Source: Amycolatopsis sp. A133 | GTDB lineage: Bacteria; Actinomycetota; Actinomycetes; Mycobacteriales; Pseudonocardiaceae | Length of the DNA stretch: 64,000 bases | Assembly: GCF_031082405.1 (NCBI RefSeq) | Contig: NZ_JAVHJU010000062.1 | Location: 62,001-126,000, forward strand | Direction of reading: 5' to 3' | Shown here: positions 7,531 to 15,998 of the stretch, in pieces | How the letters are laid out: each line of letters starts with the position of its first letter | Numbering within the stretch: the stretch's first letter is position 1 | Made by a program: the position numbers and the translations under genes | The notes under the pieces: model-generated | What the model saw: only the letters and a program-made list of their open reading frames with translations | The model's database searches: none | Told to the model about the DNA's origin: nothing

Positions 7531-8951
7531 TGCCGGTAGCCCTGCTGCTCGAAGATCTGGACGATCCGGCCGTGGGTCGCGGCAACGGCGTCGGCCGGCC
7601 GGGTGCCCTGGATGACCGACTGCATCATGTCGGTCAGCAGGTAGGCGGCGGTCGCGGCTTGCTCGCCGGGGCTAGGGGCCTGCGGGAACGCGTAGCCGGT
7701 CTTGGTGGTCACCGGGAGCTGCGCGCGGGTCTGCTCCCGCAACGCGGGGAAGGCCGGGTCACCGCTCGTGTAGTACGGGTCGGAGTCCCACACCTTGTCC
7801 CACGAGGGGTTGACCAGGCAAGGTGCTCCCTTCGCGACACCGAGCAACGCGGTCCCACCGACCATGAACTTCGCCACCAGCTTGGCGAGATCGGGGTTCT
7901 TCGCCCCCTTGAACACGACGAACGAGTTGGACTCGCCGAACGCGAGCGGCCGGTCGAGCGCCGGTCCGGTGGCGCCGTTGAAGACGTGGGTGTTGGCGTA
8001 GACCGGGTTCTTCTTGGTCTTCGAGTCGGCGTAGACGCTGAACTGGTTGAGCGTGAGCCCGAGGATCTGGGCCAGCCAGTTCTCGTTGTTGCTCGAGTCG
8101 GTCCAGCTCCCGATCCCGGGTGGCAGCATCGGCGCGTACTTCGGGTTCGTGTAGATGTCGCCGATGAACGTGACGGCGGCGACCGTCTCCGGCGAGTTGA
8201 ACACCACCTTCGTGCCGGTGTTGTCCGCGATCGCCCCGCCGTAGGTGTTGATGACGTTCGCGATGAAGCCGTTTGCGTCGCCGGAACGGTTCACCGTGAG
8301 GCCCCAGCCGAAGCGGCGCTTCGCCGGGTCCGAGACCGCCAATGCGTTGTCGCGCAGCTCTTCCCACGTGTAGTGCGGCTTGAGCGGCAGGCCCTTCTCC
8401 TGGTACCAGTCCTTGCGCAGGTACATCCCGGACGCGATGAAGTGGTAGGGGATCGCGAACCAGCGGCCGTCGAAGACGCAGTACTTGCTCGCCTCCGTCG
8501 CGGGCTCCCCGTAAAGCGCTTTCATCTCCGTGACCACATCAGTGACGTCGGTCAGGGCGCCGAGGTTGTGGAGCTGGCCGACGAACCGCCGGTCGCTCAC
8601 GAAAGCCAGATCGCGGTTGGTGCCCGCCTTCACGTCGGCGTCCATCTTCGCGACCATGTCGCCGGCGTCGCCGGAGACCAGGTCGTTGCGGATCGTGGTC
8701 CCGGTGGCCTGCGCAAACACCTGCAGCGACTTGTCCAGCGCCTTGTTGGCGGCCTCCGCGTACAGCTTCTGCGAGAGCATCCCCACCGACCCGCCGCGGA
8801 GCCTGGAGGCTTCATCGAGCAGCGCCTTGGGCACCTGGACGTCGACCTGCGGGGCGGGGGCGGGCCCGCTCCCGCAACCGGCGAGACCGAGCACGCCCAG
8901 CGCGCTCATCCCGAGGAACGTGCGTCTCGACAGGTCGTTCTTCTCTTCCAT
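7527..8951 (-). CDS. Extracellular solute-binding lipoprotein of a sugar-type ABC importer
   Basis: The 474-residue protein starts with a twin-arginine type signal (SRRTFLGMSALGVLGLAGC): RRTFLG near residue 9, a hydrophobic stretch and a lipobox LAGC whose Cys would be lipidated, so it should be exported folded and tethered outside the membrane. The rest has the size and pattern of family 1 solute-binding proteins for sugars. It is first in the operon with the fused permease (stop-start overlap 7527-7530) and the dehydratase, so the ligand is probably the sugar acid that the dehydratase uses. Confidence 0.85.
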   Translation of the reverse strand: MEEKNDLSRRTFLGMSALGVLGLAGCGSGPAPAPQVDVQVPKALLDEASRLRGGSVGMLSQKLYAEAANKALDKSLQVFAQATGTTIRNDLVSGDAGDMVAKMDADVKAGTNRDLAFVSDRRFVGQLHNLGALTDVTDVVTEMKALYGEPATEASKYCVFDGRWFAIPYHFIASGMYLRKDWYQEKGLPLKPHYTWEELRDNALAVSDPAKRRFGWGLTVNRSGDANGFIANVINTYGGAIADNTGTKVVFNSPETVAAVTFIGDIYTNPKYAPMLPPGIGSWTDSSNNENWLAQILGLTLNQFSVYADSKTKKNPVYANTHVFNGATGPALDRPLAFGESNSFVVFKGAKNPDLAKLVAKFMVGGTALLGVAKGAPCLVNPSWDKVWDSDPYYTSGDPAFPALREQTRAQLPVTTKTGYAFPQAPSPGEQAATAAYLLTDMMQSVIQGTRPADAVAATHGRIVQIFEQQGYRQ

Positions 8952-9040
8952 GACAACTCCTCGTACCGACGGGGCGACGTTGCAACCGGCGGGACAGCGG
9001 GGCGAGTGCCGCGCTGTGAGCCTTCACAAGCTGAGGTCGT

Positions 9041-10189
9041 TCATGCGGCGAAGGACGCCGTACTGCTGCTGCGTTGTCCTGGCAGCCCGTCGAAGAGCCC
9101 GGCCGAGCCACGGGGCCGCCACAGCGGTACCGGGCCCGCGCCGGGCACGGGGTCGAGTGCCAGAGCTGCCGCCCGTTCCGCGGAGTCGAACGCCCGCTGG
9201 ACGACCATCGCGTTGGCCACACTCTGCGCAACGCTGCCGACCGGCCGCGCTCCGAACCGCACGGCATCGGCGAAGTCGACGAGCTGCGCGCGGTAACCGT
9301 TGTCGATCCCGCGGAAGACCGTCGTGTGGGTGGTGGCGTCGGGGCTGCAGCGCGTCACGCGGCGCTCCGACTCGGTTTCGACGAGCACGAGCACACCCTC
9401 GGTGCCGTACAGCCGCATCTCGTTGGGTTCGGGCGGCACGGGGATTTCGGGGTAGGACGCGGTGTAGTTGCCGATGGCGCCTCCGGAGAAGACGAGGTTG
9501 AGCACGAGGTCCGACGGTGCGTCGATCGTGCTGTTGGCCGCCTGCACCAGACCGTGCACCCGCGCGATTTCGCCGCAGAGCAGCCGGATCTGGGCGATGT
9601 GGTGCACGCCGGCGTCGAGGTGCACGCCGCCGCGGTACTGCGGCCGCTGCCGCCACGGCGTGCCGGAGAACCGGCCTTCGCGGGGCACCATCCGGCCGGC
9701 GTGCCGCCACGCCATCAGGTGCAGGCGGCCGATCGCGCCGCCGTCCAGCAAGGCGCGGGCGTAACGCAGGTCGTCGCGGAAGAAGATGTTCTCCCCCACC
9801 ACGAAGGTGCGGTCCGGGTGCCCGGCCGCCAGGGCGAGGAAGCCCGCGGCCTGCTCCGCGTCGACGCCGGCCGGCTTCTCGCAGAGCACGTCCTTGCCCG
9901 CCGCGAGCGCGTCGCGCGCCACCTCGTACAAGTGCGGGATCGGCACGGAGATCAGCACGGCGTCCACGTCCTCGCGAGCCAGCAACGCGGCCCGGTCGGC
10001 GGTGGCCAGGGCCGGATCGATCCCGCTGTAGCCGGTGAAGCGCCTGCGCTGTTCGGCGGAGGGGTCGGTGAACGCGGTGACCTCGTACCGGTCGGTGAGC
10101 CCGCGCAACGCCGGCCAGTGCAGCTTCTCGACCGCGAGCCCGGTGCCGATCAGCCCCAACCGGATCGGTGGGATCGCCGATGCTGCCAT
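9041..10189 (-). CDS. Gfo/Idh/MocA-family NAD(P)-dependent oxidoreductase
   Basis: The 382-residue protein opens with a Rossmann fold (RLGLIGTGLAVEKLHWPAL), contains the family's LCEKPAGVD motif near residue 100 whose lysine sits in the active site, and has GGVHLDAGVHHI in the second domain with the catalytic-type Asp and His. Members oxidise or reduce sugars, inositols or sugar acids. ATG 10189 begins directly before the Rossmann strand; the frame is open further upstream but crosses the GntR gene. It lies between the ABC operon and the gntR gene, on the same strand, and is likely part of the same catabolic regulon. Confidence 0.85.
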   Translation of the reverse strand: MAASAIPPIRLGLIGTGLAVEKLHWPALRGLTDRYEVTAFTDPSAEQRRRFTGYSGIDPALATADRAALLAREDVDAVLISVPIPHLYEVARDALAAGKDVLCEKPAGVDAEQAAGFLALAAGHPDRTFVVGENIFFRDDLRYARALLDGGAIGRLHLMAWRHAGRMVPREGRFSGTPWRQRPQYRGGVHLDAGVHHIAQIRLLCGEIARVHGLVQAANSTIDAPSDLVLNLVFSGGAIGNYTASYPEIPVPPEPNEMRLYGTEGVLVLVETESERRVTRCSPDATTHTTVFRGIDNGYRAQLVDFADAVRFGARPVGSVAQSVANAMVVQRAFDSAERAAALALDPVPGAGPVPLWRPRGSAGLFDGLPGQRSSSTASFAA

Positions 10190-10236
10190 GCCTCGTCCGT
10201 CCTCGTCATGGGTTCCGGAACTCGGTCGTGCAGTGC

Positions 10237-10983
10237 TTAACGCCGCTTGGCGGCCCGCTTGCTTCGCTGCTTCTTCTCCGCGAGCAGCGTGGAGAAGTTG
10301 TTGCTCAGGTGGTTGCGCATCGCCGCGCGGGCCGCTTCCGGATCGCGCGCCACGAGCGCCTCGTAGATCTCCGTGTGCTGGGCAGTGGCGCGGTGCAGCC
10401 CGGCCGGCGCCTCGTTGGTGACGCGCCGGCTGGCCGTGCCGAGCCAGCGGGCGGAGTACATGATCCGGTCCAGGATGCGGTTGTCGGCCGCCCGGCAGAT
10501 CTCCATGTGGAATTCGTGGTCGACCTCGAGGTAGGCGTCGGGGTCCGCCTCGAGCGCCGCCATCCGGTCGATCTCGTGCCGGAGCCGCTCCAGCGTCTCG
10601 TCGGTGACGGCGGCCGCGGCCATCGCGGCCAGTTCGGGCTCGAGCAGTGCGCGCATCTGGTGCAGTTCCTGCAGCAGCTCGTCGACGGTCTCCGCGGGCA
10701 GCCACTCGATCAGCAACGGGCTCAGGTAGTCCCACTCCGCGCGGGGGCGCACAACGACGCGGCGGCCCTGCGCGACGTCGACGATGTCGAGCGAGGCGAG
10801 GATCTTGAGCGTCTCCCGCGCCACCACCCGGGACACCCCGAACTCGCTCGAGATCTCGAGCTCCGACGGCGCCCGGCCGTCCTCGATTTCGCCGCGGACG
10901 ATGCGCCGGGTCAGGTGGGCCGCCACCTGCACCGGAAGGGTCCGGACCTTGACAGCGTCCGGAGACTCTTGTCTCCTTGGCAT
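10237..10983 (-). CDS. GntR-family regulator, FadR/FCD subgroup
   Basis: The 248-residue protein has an N-terminal winged helix (residues about 18-80, with SELEISSEFGVSRVVARETL as the recognition helix region) and a helical FCD ligand domain (about 95-225). The metal-binding set typical of FCD domains can be seen as Asp and His in VDHEFHMEI and a late His in QHTEIYEAL. Such regulators sense organic acids, often sugar-acid intermediates, and repress the catabolic genes. It is divergent from the second dehydratase gene at 11056, with a candidate operator at 10992-11004 between them. It probably controls both arms of the locus. Confidence 0.88.
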   Translation of the reverse strand: MPRRQESPDAVKVRTLPVQVAAHLTRRIVRGEIEDGRAPSELEISSEFGVSRVVARETLKILASLDIVDVAQGRRVVVRPRAEWDYLSPLLIEWLPAETVDELLQELHQMRALLEPELAAMAAAAVTDETLERLRHEIDRMAALEADPDAYLEVDHEFHMEICRAADNRILDRIMYSARWLGTASRRVTNEAPAGLHRATAQHTEIYEALVARDPEAARAAMRNHLSNNFSTLLAEKKQRSKRAAKRR

Positions 10984-10991
10984 GTCATCAG

Positions 10992-11004
10992 CTTATAGGA
11001 CAAG
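10992..11004. promoter_or_regulatory. Candidate GntR operator between gntR and dehydratase
   Basis: CTTATAGGACAAG is an imperfect palindrome (CTTnTnnnAnAAG) placed 8 bases upstream of the gntR start and 51 bases upstream of the divergent dehydratase start. Its size and position suit an FCD-type GntR regulator, but the motif was judged by eye only. Confidence 0.4.
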
Positions 11005-11055
11005 TTGGACTTCGCGACAGTCCGTTCTTCGGCACTACCCGGCGGCGGGAGAGCA

Positions 11056-12213
11056 ATGCGGATCGTGAACGTGACGACGGCCGTGGTGGCCTACCACGGT
11101 CAGGCCACCCTGGTGCGGATCGACACCGACGAGGGCCTCAGCGGGTTCGGCGAGGCCAATCCCGACGCGGGCGCGGGCGCCGTCGTCGGGGTGATCAACT
11201 CCTTGACCCCCCTCCTGATCGGCGAAGATCCGCGCAACGTCGAGCGGTGCTGGGAGAAGCTGCGCCGCAGCAACGTTTTCGCGGGCTCCCAGGGCGGGGT
11301 GTTCGTGATTGCCCTGTCCGGGATCGAGATCGCGCTGTGGGACCTCGCGGGCAAGGCCGCGGGCCAGCCGGTCCACCGGCTGCTCGGCGGGAAGTTCCGC
11401 GACCGGATCCGCCTCTACGCCGACTGCGGCGACGGCGACGACCCCGCGGGCTCGATCGCCGGGTGCGTCGACCGGGCCCAGCGGATGGTCGCCGAGGGTT
11501 TCACCGCCATCAAGTTCGACATCGACAACCTGCACCACCCGGCCAAGTTCGACACCTTCAACCACACGATCAACGCCGCCGAGCTGAGCTCGATGGTCGA
11601 GCGCGTGGCCGCCGTCCGGGAAGCGATCGGGCCGGACATCGACCTGGCCATCGACCTGCACGCCCGCTACGACGTGCCGAGCGCGTGCCGGATCTCGTGG
11701 GAGCTCGAGCCGTTCCGCCTGATGTGGCTCGAGGAGCCGCTGCCGGCGGAAAACGTCGACGCGTTGGTGCGGGTGCGCGCGCAGACCCGCACGCCGATCT
11801 GCGCGGGCGAGAACCTCTACCTGCGCTGGGGATTCCGCGAGCTGCTCGAACGCGGCGCCGTGGACGTGATCGAGCCGGACGTGCCGAAGTGCGGCGGTCT
11901 CGCCGAGGCCAAGAAGATCGCCAACCTGGCGGAGCTGCACTACATCCCGTTCGCACCGCACCTGGTGTCGACGCCGCTGGGCACGATGGCCACGTCACAC
12001 CAGTGCGGAGCGATCCCCAACTTCTTCGTCCAGGAATGGCACGCCCTCGAGGAGCGAGCCGTGTGGGACAGCTACGTCCACGCCCCCGACGGAAGCGGCT
12101 CGATCGTCAAGGACGGCTACATCACGCTTCCCGACACCCCGGGCATCGGCGTGGAGCTCGACATGGACGGCGTCCGGGCCCACGCCGTCGCGGGCTACGG
12201 GGTGTTCGAGTAG
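11056..12213 (+). CDS. Second enolase-superfamily sugar-acid dehydratase
   Basis: The 385-residue protein is a full-length mandelate racemase/muconate lactonizing family member. Metal ligands are Asp200 (AIDLHARY), Glu226 (WLEEPLP) and Glu252 (CAGENLY); His302 lies in FAPHLVSTP, and Lys153 occurs in AIKFDID, where many homologues have a KxK pair but here the third position is Asp. ATG 11056 follows a GGGAGA site and starts at the first strand; the longer frame from 11005 overlaps the operator region. It differs clearly from the enzyme at 4256, so the locus may handle two sugar acids or two steps. Regulation is probably by the divergent GntR protein. Confidence 0.85.
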   Translation: MRIVNVTTAVVAYHGQATLVRIDTDEGLSGFGEANPDAGAGAVVGVINSLTPLLIGEDPRNVERCWEKLRRSNVFAGSQGGVFVIALSGIEIALWDLAGKAAGQPVHRLLGGKFRDRIRLYADCGDGDDPAGSIAGCVDRAQRMVAEGFTAIKFDIDNLHHPAKFDTFNHTINAAELSSMVERVAAVREAIGPDIDLAIDLHARYDVPSACRISWELEPFRLMWLEEPLPAENVDALVRVRAQTRTPICAGENLYLRWGFRELLERGAVDVIEPDVPKCGGLAEAKKIANLAELHYIPFAPHLVSTPLGTMATSHQCGAIPNFFVQEWHALEERAVWDSYVHAPDGSGSIVKDGYITLPDTPGIGVELDMDGVRAHAVAGYGVFE

Positions 12214-12623
12214 CGGAGCCGGCACCTTCCGGTTCCCCTTGACGGCGGGGGCGTCGTCGTTCACGGTCCACATTGAGCCTGCACCGCCGATCAGCTCCCC
12301 GCCGTCTTCCGCTCCCCCTGTTTTGTGCGCCCTGCGAGGCGGCGTCGCCGGTGGCGCCCGGGATCGGCCGCTGCAGCAGTCGTGGCGGTCGCGAGCGGGC
12401 TGCTCACCGTGGCTCCCACGGCGGCGTCGGTCGCCACGGTGGACACCAGCGAGGTGAGCGAGCGCGGTGTCGGGGCAGCGCTGGAGGTGCTCGTCAAGCG
12501 CAGTCCCCGGTCGAAGTTGAGCACGACCGTCACGAGACCGACCGGGCGTTCGAGCCGCCGCCGCACGTCACCGAGCGCGAAGCGGAAAGGGTGCCGGAAA
12601 CCACCCCGAACGGAGGCCGGCGC
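12214..12623 (+). other. 410-base gap holding a possible decayed secreted-protein N-terminus
   Basis: No intact gene is seen here. From GTG 12325 the plus strand reads VRPARRRRRW followed by a hydrophobic stretch (AAAAVVAVASGLLTVAP) and an AxA-like site (TAASVA), exactly like an export signal, after which the frame becomes low-complexity Arg/Ser-rich sequence unlike any protein and runs into the DUF72 gene on the other strand. This could be the surviving start of a secreted enzyme, or chance. The 3' part (12214-12324) shows nothing recognisable. Confidence 0.3.
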
Positions 12624-13475
12624 TCAGAACAGAGTCGCGGGCTCCACCGGCTCCGGCTCCGGCAGGGGCTCGAGATCCGGCACCAGTGCACGCACGTCCT
12701 CGTGGAAGCGGCGAGCCAGTTCCGGGGCCTCGTCGTTGGCGGGCGTGTGCACGAACACCGTCGGCGATCGGCCCTCGGCCAGCCAGCCCGCCACCACCTC
12801 CGTCCACGGCTGCCAGCCCTCGATCGTCCGGTCGGCCGCGTCACGGCCCAGGTAGCGGATGATCGGGTGGGCGGTCAAGGCCCGGGTGCGGCGGGGCAGT
12901 CTCGGCTTCCTGGTCCACGTCTCCCGCTCCATCTCGGTGACCGGTGGGCTCCGGAAGAACACCGTCGTGTCGAACGGGACCCACTCGGTGCCCACGCCGG
13001 TGAGGGCGCCCTCCAGCAGCGATGCCGATTCGGCGTCGGTGAAGAACGCCGGGTGGCGGACCTCCACCGCTCGACGGCGGTCGGCGGGCAGCCGGCGCAG
13101 GAAGCGGGTGAGGGCGTCGACGTCCGAAGGGCCGAACGAACCCGGCAGCTGGGTCCACAGGACCGCCCGGTCACCGAGGGGTTCGATCGCGTCCAGGAAA
13201 GTCCGCATCTCGGTCTCGACCGCGACGAACCGGCGCTCGTGCGTGACGGTCTTGGGCACCTTGACCACGAACCGGAAGTCGGGGCCGGTCTGCTGCGCCC
13301 AGGTCGCGACGGTGGCGCGGGCGGGAGTCGCGTAGAACGTGGTGTTGCCTTCGACCGCGTTGCACCAGCCGGCGTAGGCGCGCAGGCGCTCCTTGGCCGG
13401 CAGCGACGGCGGCAGGAACCGCCCCGGCCACGCCTTGTGGGTCCACATCGCGCAACCGACATGAAGACGTGCCAC
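12624..13475 (-). CDS. DUF72 (YecE-like) TIM-barrel protein
   Basis: The 283-residue protein matches the DUF72/YecE family. It opens with VGCAMWTHKAWPGRF, has the conserved Asn/Thr pair in EGNTTFYATP, FRFVVKVPKTVTHERR in the second strand region, and EVRHPAFF in the middle. The family has a TIM-barrel fold with a conserved charged pocket; its reaction is not established. The gene stands alone between the sugar-acid locus and the membrane protein gene, and shows no operon partner. Confidence 0.82.
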   Translation of the reverse strand: MARLHVGCAMWTHKAWPGRFLPPSLPAKERLRAYAGWCNAVEGNTTFYATPARATVATWAQQTGPDFRFVVKVPKTVTHERRFVAVETEMRTFLDAIEPLGDRAVLWTQLPGSFGPSDVDALTRFLRRLPADRRRAVEVRHPAFFTDAESASLLEGALTGVGTEWVPFDTTVFFRSPPVTEMERETWTRKPRLPRRTRALTAHPIIRYLGRDAADRTIEGWQPWTEVVAGWLAEGRSPTVFVHTPANDEAPELARRFHEDVRALVPDLEPLPEPEPVEPATLF

Positions 13476-13508
13476 CGTGTCCGCTCCCCTCGATCGTGCA
13501 GGAAACTA

Positions 13509-15365
13509 CTACCCGGGTCCCACGGCTCTTACGCCTGTCCGCGCCCGGTTCAGGTGACCGGCGAGCGGGATGAGGACCGTGGACACCGCCGCCGCGGCGA
13601 GGACCGCCTCCGCGGGGAACGCCGCCTGGGGCAGCACCGCCACCAGCAGGCTTCCCAGCCAGGCCGCGACGACGACGCCGGCTCCGACGGCCGAAGCCGA
13701 GTGGCGGACGGCGGACCAGGCTGCTCCGCGGCGCAGGACGTCACGCGCGTTCTGCAGTGCGGTCGCCGCCAGCAGGTAGCCGAAGCCGGCCGCGGCGAGC
13801 AGCCACAGCCACCCGGCCTCCACCTCGGTACCGTGCCGGCCCAGCAACCAGGTCTCCCCCGGCGTGCCGGCCTCGGGGGTGAGCAGCGTCGCGTGCGCGG
13901 CCCGTTTGACGTCGTTCTTGTGGCCCGGCGGGGCGACGACGACGAGCGAGCGCGGGGTCTGGGTGACCGGCCCGACGGTGATCTTCGTGTCGGTGCCGTA
14001 CCAGGCGAGCAGGCTTTCGCCCGCGGTGACGCCCATCGGCAGTTTTCCGCCGGCCGCGGCGCAGCTGCCCCCGACCGCGCGGACCGCCTCGCAGGAGCCG
14101 GTGAGGGTGACGTCCCCGCCTTCGTACCCGTCCTCGGTCCGCAGCGCCAGGACCGTGCTCCCGGCGGGCAGCCGCGCCACGAAGGCACCGATGCGCTCCG
14201 GGCTCGGCTGGGCGGAGTCGACGACCAGCACGCTGTCCCCGCTGCGGCGCTGGATGGCTTCCGCGGCCTCCGCCGGCCCGCCGGTCCGGCTGGTCCAGAT
14301 CTGGAGCCCGGTGACCAGCGTGACGCCGACGAGGACGGCGGTGAGGGAACGCGTGAACACCGCGGGGTGGCGCGTCGGGTGGCGCTGGAGGAGCGAGGCC
14401 GCGGCCCGCGGGAGGCACACCCACAGCCCGGCGGCTCCCGCCAGGAAGACCAGCGGGCCGATTTCGCCGGGAAGGTAAGAACCCGCGGCGGCGACGATCG
14501 CCGCGCCCAGGGCGGCGGCGGGCCAGCGCCGGCTCCGCTGCCGGAGGCGCGGAGGGCGCACGATGCCCGTCAGCCCCACCGGGATCGCTGCCGCGAGCAG
14601 GATCGCGAGGGCGAAGAACGGCCACGCCGCCCGCAGGTCGGCCGGGTCGAGGACGTACCCCGTCACCGGCAGGCGCAGCTGCGTCGTCATCGCGACGGCC
14701 AGTACGGCGACGGCGAGCGCCACTCCCCCGAGCACCGGCGGCACCGCGTCCCGCCGCGACTGTCCAAACCGGACAGCGGTGGCGACCAGCCACAGCGCGG
14801 GCAGGACGAGCAGGATGATGAGGGCGAGCAGGAACGTCGTCGGCGCCGCATCCGTGCTGTCCCCGAAGACGGTCTCCGCGCCGAAACCCGTGATGGGAAG
14901 CCAGTTCGGACGTTCGGCTTCGGGGGGCGCGGTCGCGGGCCGCACGTAGGCCAGCCGCTCGGAGCCCGAGAGCAGCCCCGCGTCCCCGATGGCGCCGGCG
15001 TACCGGCCGTAGCGGGTCTCGACGTGTTCCGCGCTGCCGGCGCCGGCCAGCGCCGGGGACAGGAACACCTCACCCGGTGCGGGCCACCGGCTCAGGCCGG
15101 GTGGTGGCGGCGCCGACGGGGTCAGCGGCTCCAGGAGGACGACGTCGTGCGGCGTCCGCCCGATCGCGTCACGCACGCCTTGCCACAGCGCGACGACGCC
15201 GCCGCCGTCATCGGCGATCACCGGACCGCGCGCGTATTCCCGGCCGGCCCGCCCTTCTTGCACGGCGAGCACCGCCACGACGGACAGCATCGCCAAGGCG
15301 AGGCCGAACGAAGCGAGCACCAGCGCGAAGAACCGGAACCTCGGGGAGACCACATCGCCGGCCAT
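13509..15365 (-). CDS. Large polytopic membrane protein of unknown function
   Basis: The 618-residue protein has an N-terminal membrane segment (residues about 11-35), an outer region of about 140 residues, about five further membrane segments (from about 175 to 345), a second outer region (about 360-520, with a possible disulfide pair around SCEAVRAVGGSC), and three more segments near the C-terminus. This alternation resembles FtsX-like permeases and the integral membrane proteins that accompany lactococcin-972-type bacteriocins, but no ATPase follows it, so this is only a comparison. ATG 15365 begins directly before the first membrane segment. It lies 77 bases behind a small secreted-protein gene, with a hairpin between, and divergent from a two-component system. 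Confidence 0.6.
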   Translation of the reverse strand: MAGDVVSPRFRFFALVLASFGLALAMLSVVAVLAVQEGRAGREYARGPVIADDGGGVVALWQGVRDAIGRTPHDVVLLEPLTPSAPPPPGLSRWPAPGEVFLSPALAGAGSAEHVETRYGRYAGAIGDAGLLSGSERLAYVRPATAPPEAERPNWLPITGFGAETVFGDSTDAAPTTFLLALIILLVLPALWLVATAVRFGQSRRDAVPPVLGGVALAVAVLAVAMTTQLRLPVTGYVLDPADLRAAWPFFALAILLAAAIPVGLTGIVRPPRLRQRSRRWPAAALGAAIVAAAGSYLPGEIGPLVFLAGAAGLWVCLPRAAASLLQRHPTRHPAVFTRSLTAVLVGVTLVTGLQIWTSRTGGPAEAAEAIQRRSGDSVLVVDSAQPSPERIGAFVARLPAGSTVLALRTEDGYEGGDVTLTGSCEAVRAVGGSCAAAGGKLPMGVTAGESLLAWYGTDTKITVGPVTQTPRSLVVVAPPGHKNDVKRAAHATLLTPEAGTPGETWLLGRHGTEVEAGWLWLLAAAGFGYLLAATALQNARDVLRRGAAWSAVRHSASAVGAGVVVAAWLGSLLVAVLPQAAFPAEAVLAAAAVSTVLIPLAGHLNRARTGVRAVGPG

Positions 15366-15399
15366 CACGGGCCTGCCTTTCCTGTTCGCCGGAGGGAGC

Positions 15400-15432
15400 C
15401 GCCGGGTGGCCGTCTGTGACGGCCGCCCGGCG
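15400..15432 (-). terminator. Hairpin between secreted-protein and membrane-protein genes
   Basis: Positions 15400-15413 and 15419-15432 can pair over 14 bases with one G-U pair, leaving a 5-base loop. It follows the small secreted-protein gene (ends 15443) and precedes the membrane-protein gene (starts 15365) on the minus strand. It would act as a partial terminator, giving more transcript for the secreted protein than for the membrane protein. Confidence 0.6.
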
Positions 15433-15442
15433 GACGGAACCG

Positions 15443-15802
15443 TCAGTCGACCCAGACGTAGCCGGAGCAGTGGTCGCCGCCCCAGTCGATGTCCTCGCAC
15501 GCCTGGAACTTGAAGACCTTGCTGCCCGAGGTCGAGTAGACCGTCGCGTTCTTACCCGACTTGTTCCACAGGGTGCGCTTGGTGTCGCTGCCCGACCGGT
15601 AGTACTCGGCCTTCACCGAGTTGCCGGCCGCACTGTCCTTGATGGCGATCCGGCCCTTGTCGTTCATGGCGGGCGCCCACGCGTGGGCGACCAGTTTGTT
15701 CCCGTCGTAGGCCCACGCGGACTTCGCGACCGCCGTACCCGTGGGCAGCAGGACCATCCCCGCGAGCACCCCGCCGGCCAGGAACTTGATCGTCTTCGTC
15801 AT
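15443..15802 (-). CDS. Small secreted protein, unknown function
   Basis: The 119-residue protein has a clear Sec signal (MTKTIKFLAGGVLAGMVLL then AVAKSA) and a mature part of about 93 residues rich in Tyr, Trp, Lys and Gly, with two Cys near the C-terminus (QACEDIDWGGDHCSG) that could form a disulfide. ATG 15802 follows a GGGGAAAG ribosome site; the upstream frame is not protein-like. It shares a strand with the large membrane protein behind it and is divergent from a sensor kinase gene. A secreted bacteriocin-like or signalling role is possible but unproven. Confidence 0.65.
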   Translation of the reverse strand: MTKTIKFLAGGVLAGMVLLPTGTAVAKSAWAYDGNKLVAHAWAPAMNDKGRIAIKDSAAGNSVKAEYYRSGSDTKRTLWNKSGKNATVYSTSGSKVFKFQACEDIDWGGDHCSGYVWVD

Positions 15803-15998
15803 CGCTTTCCCCTCACTCCGCGGCCGCTTTCCCGCGGCCGGTGCCCGAAGAACGCTACGGAGATCGCGGCCCCGGAGCGTCCGGCACCGGTAAGACATTT
15901 CCGCGATCACCGCAGGGGTAGGCCCGGCCTGTTCGTCAACCACGGGGGTACGCCCCAAGGGGGACGCGAGCGGCCGCGGTGGTGGTTACTGTCGGGCA

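Noticed and set aside
12273..15419. Long open frame on the plus strand (over 1,000 codons)
   Set aside because: It is opposite the DUF72 and membrane-protein genes and has low-complexity Arg/Gly/Ala composition.
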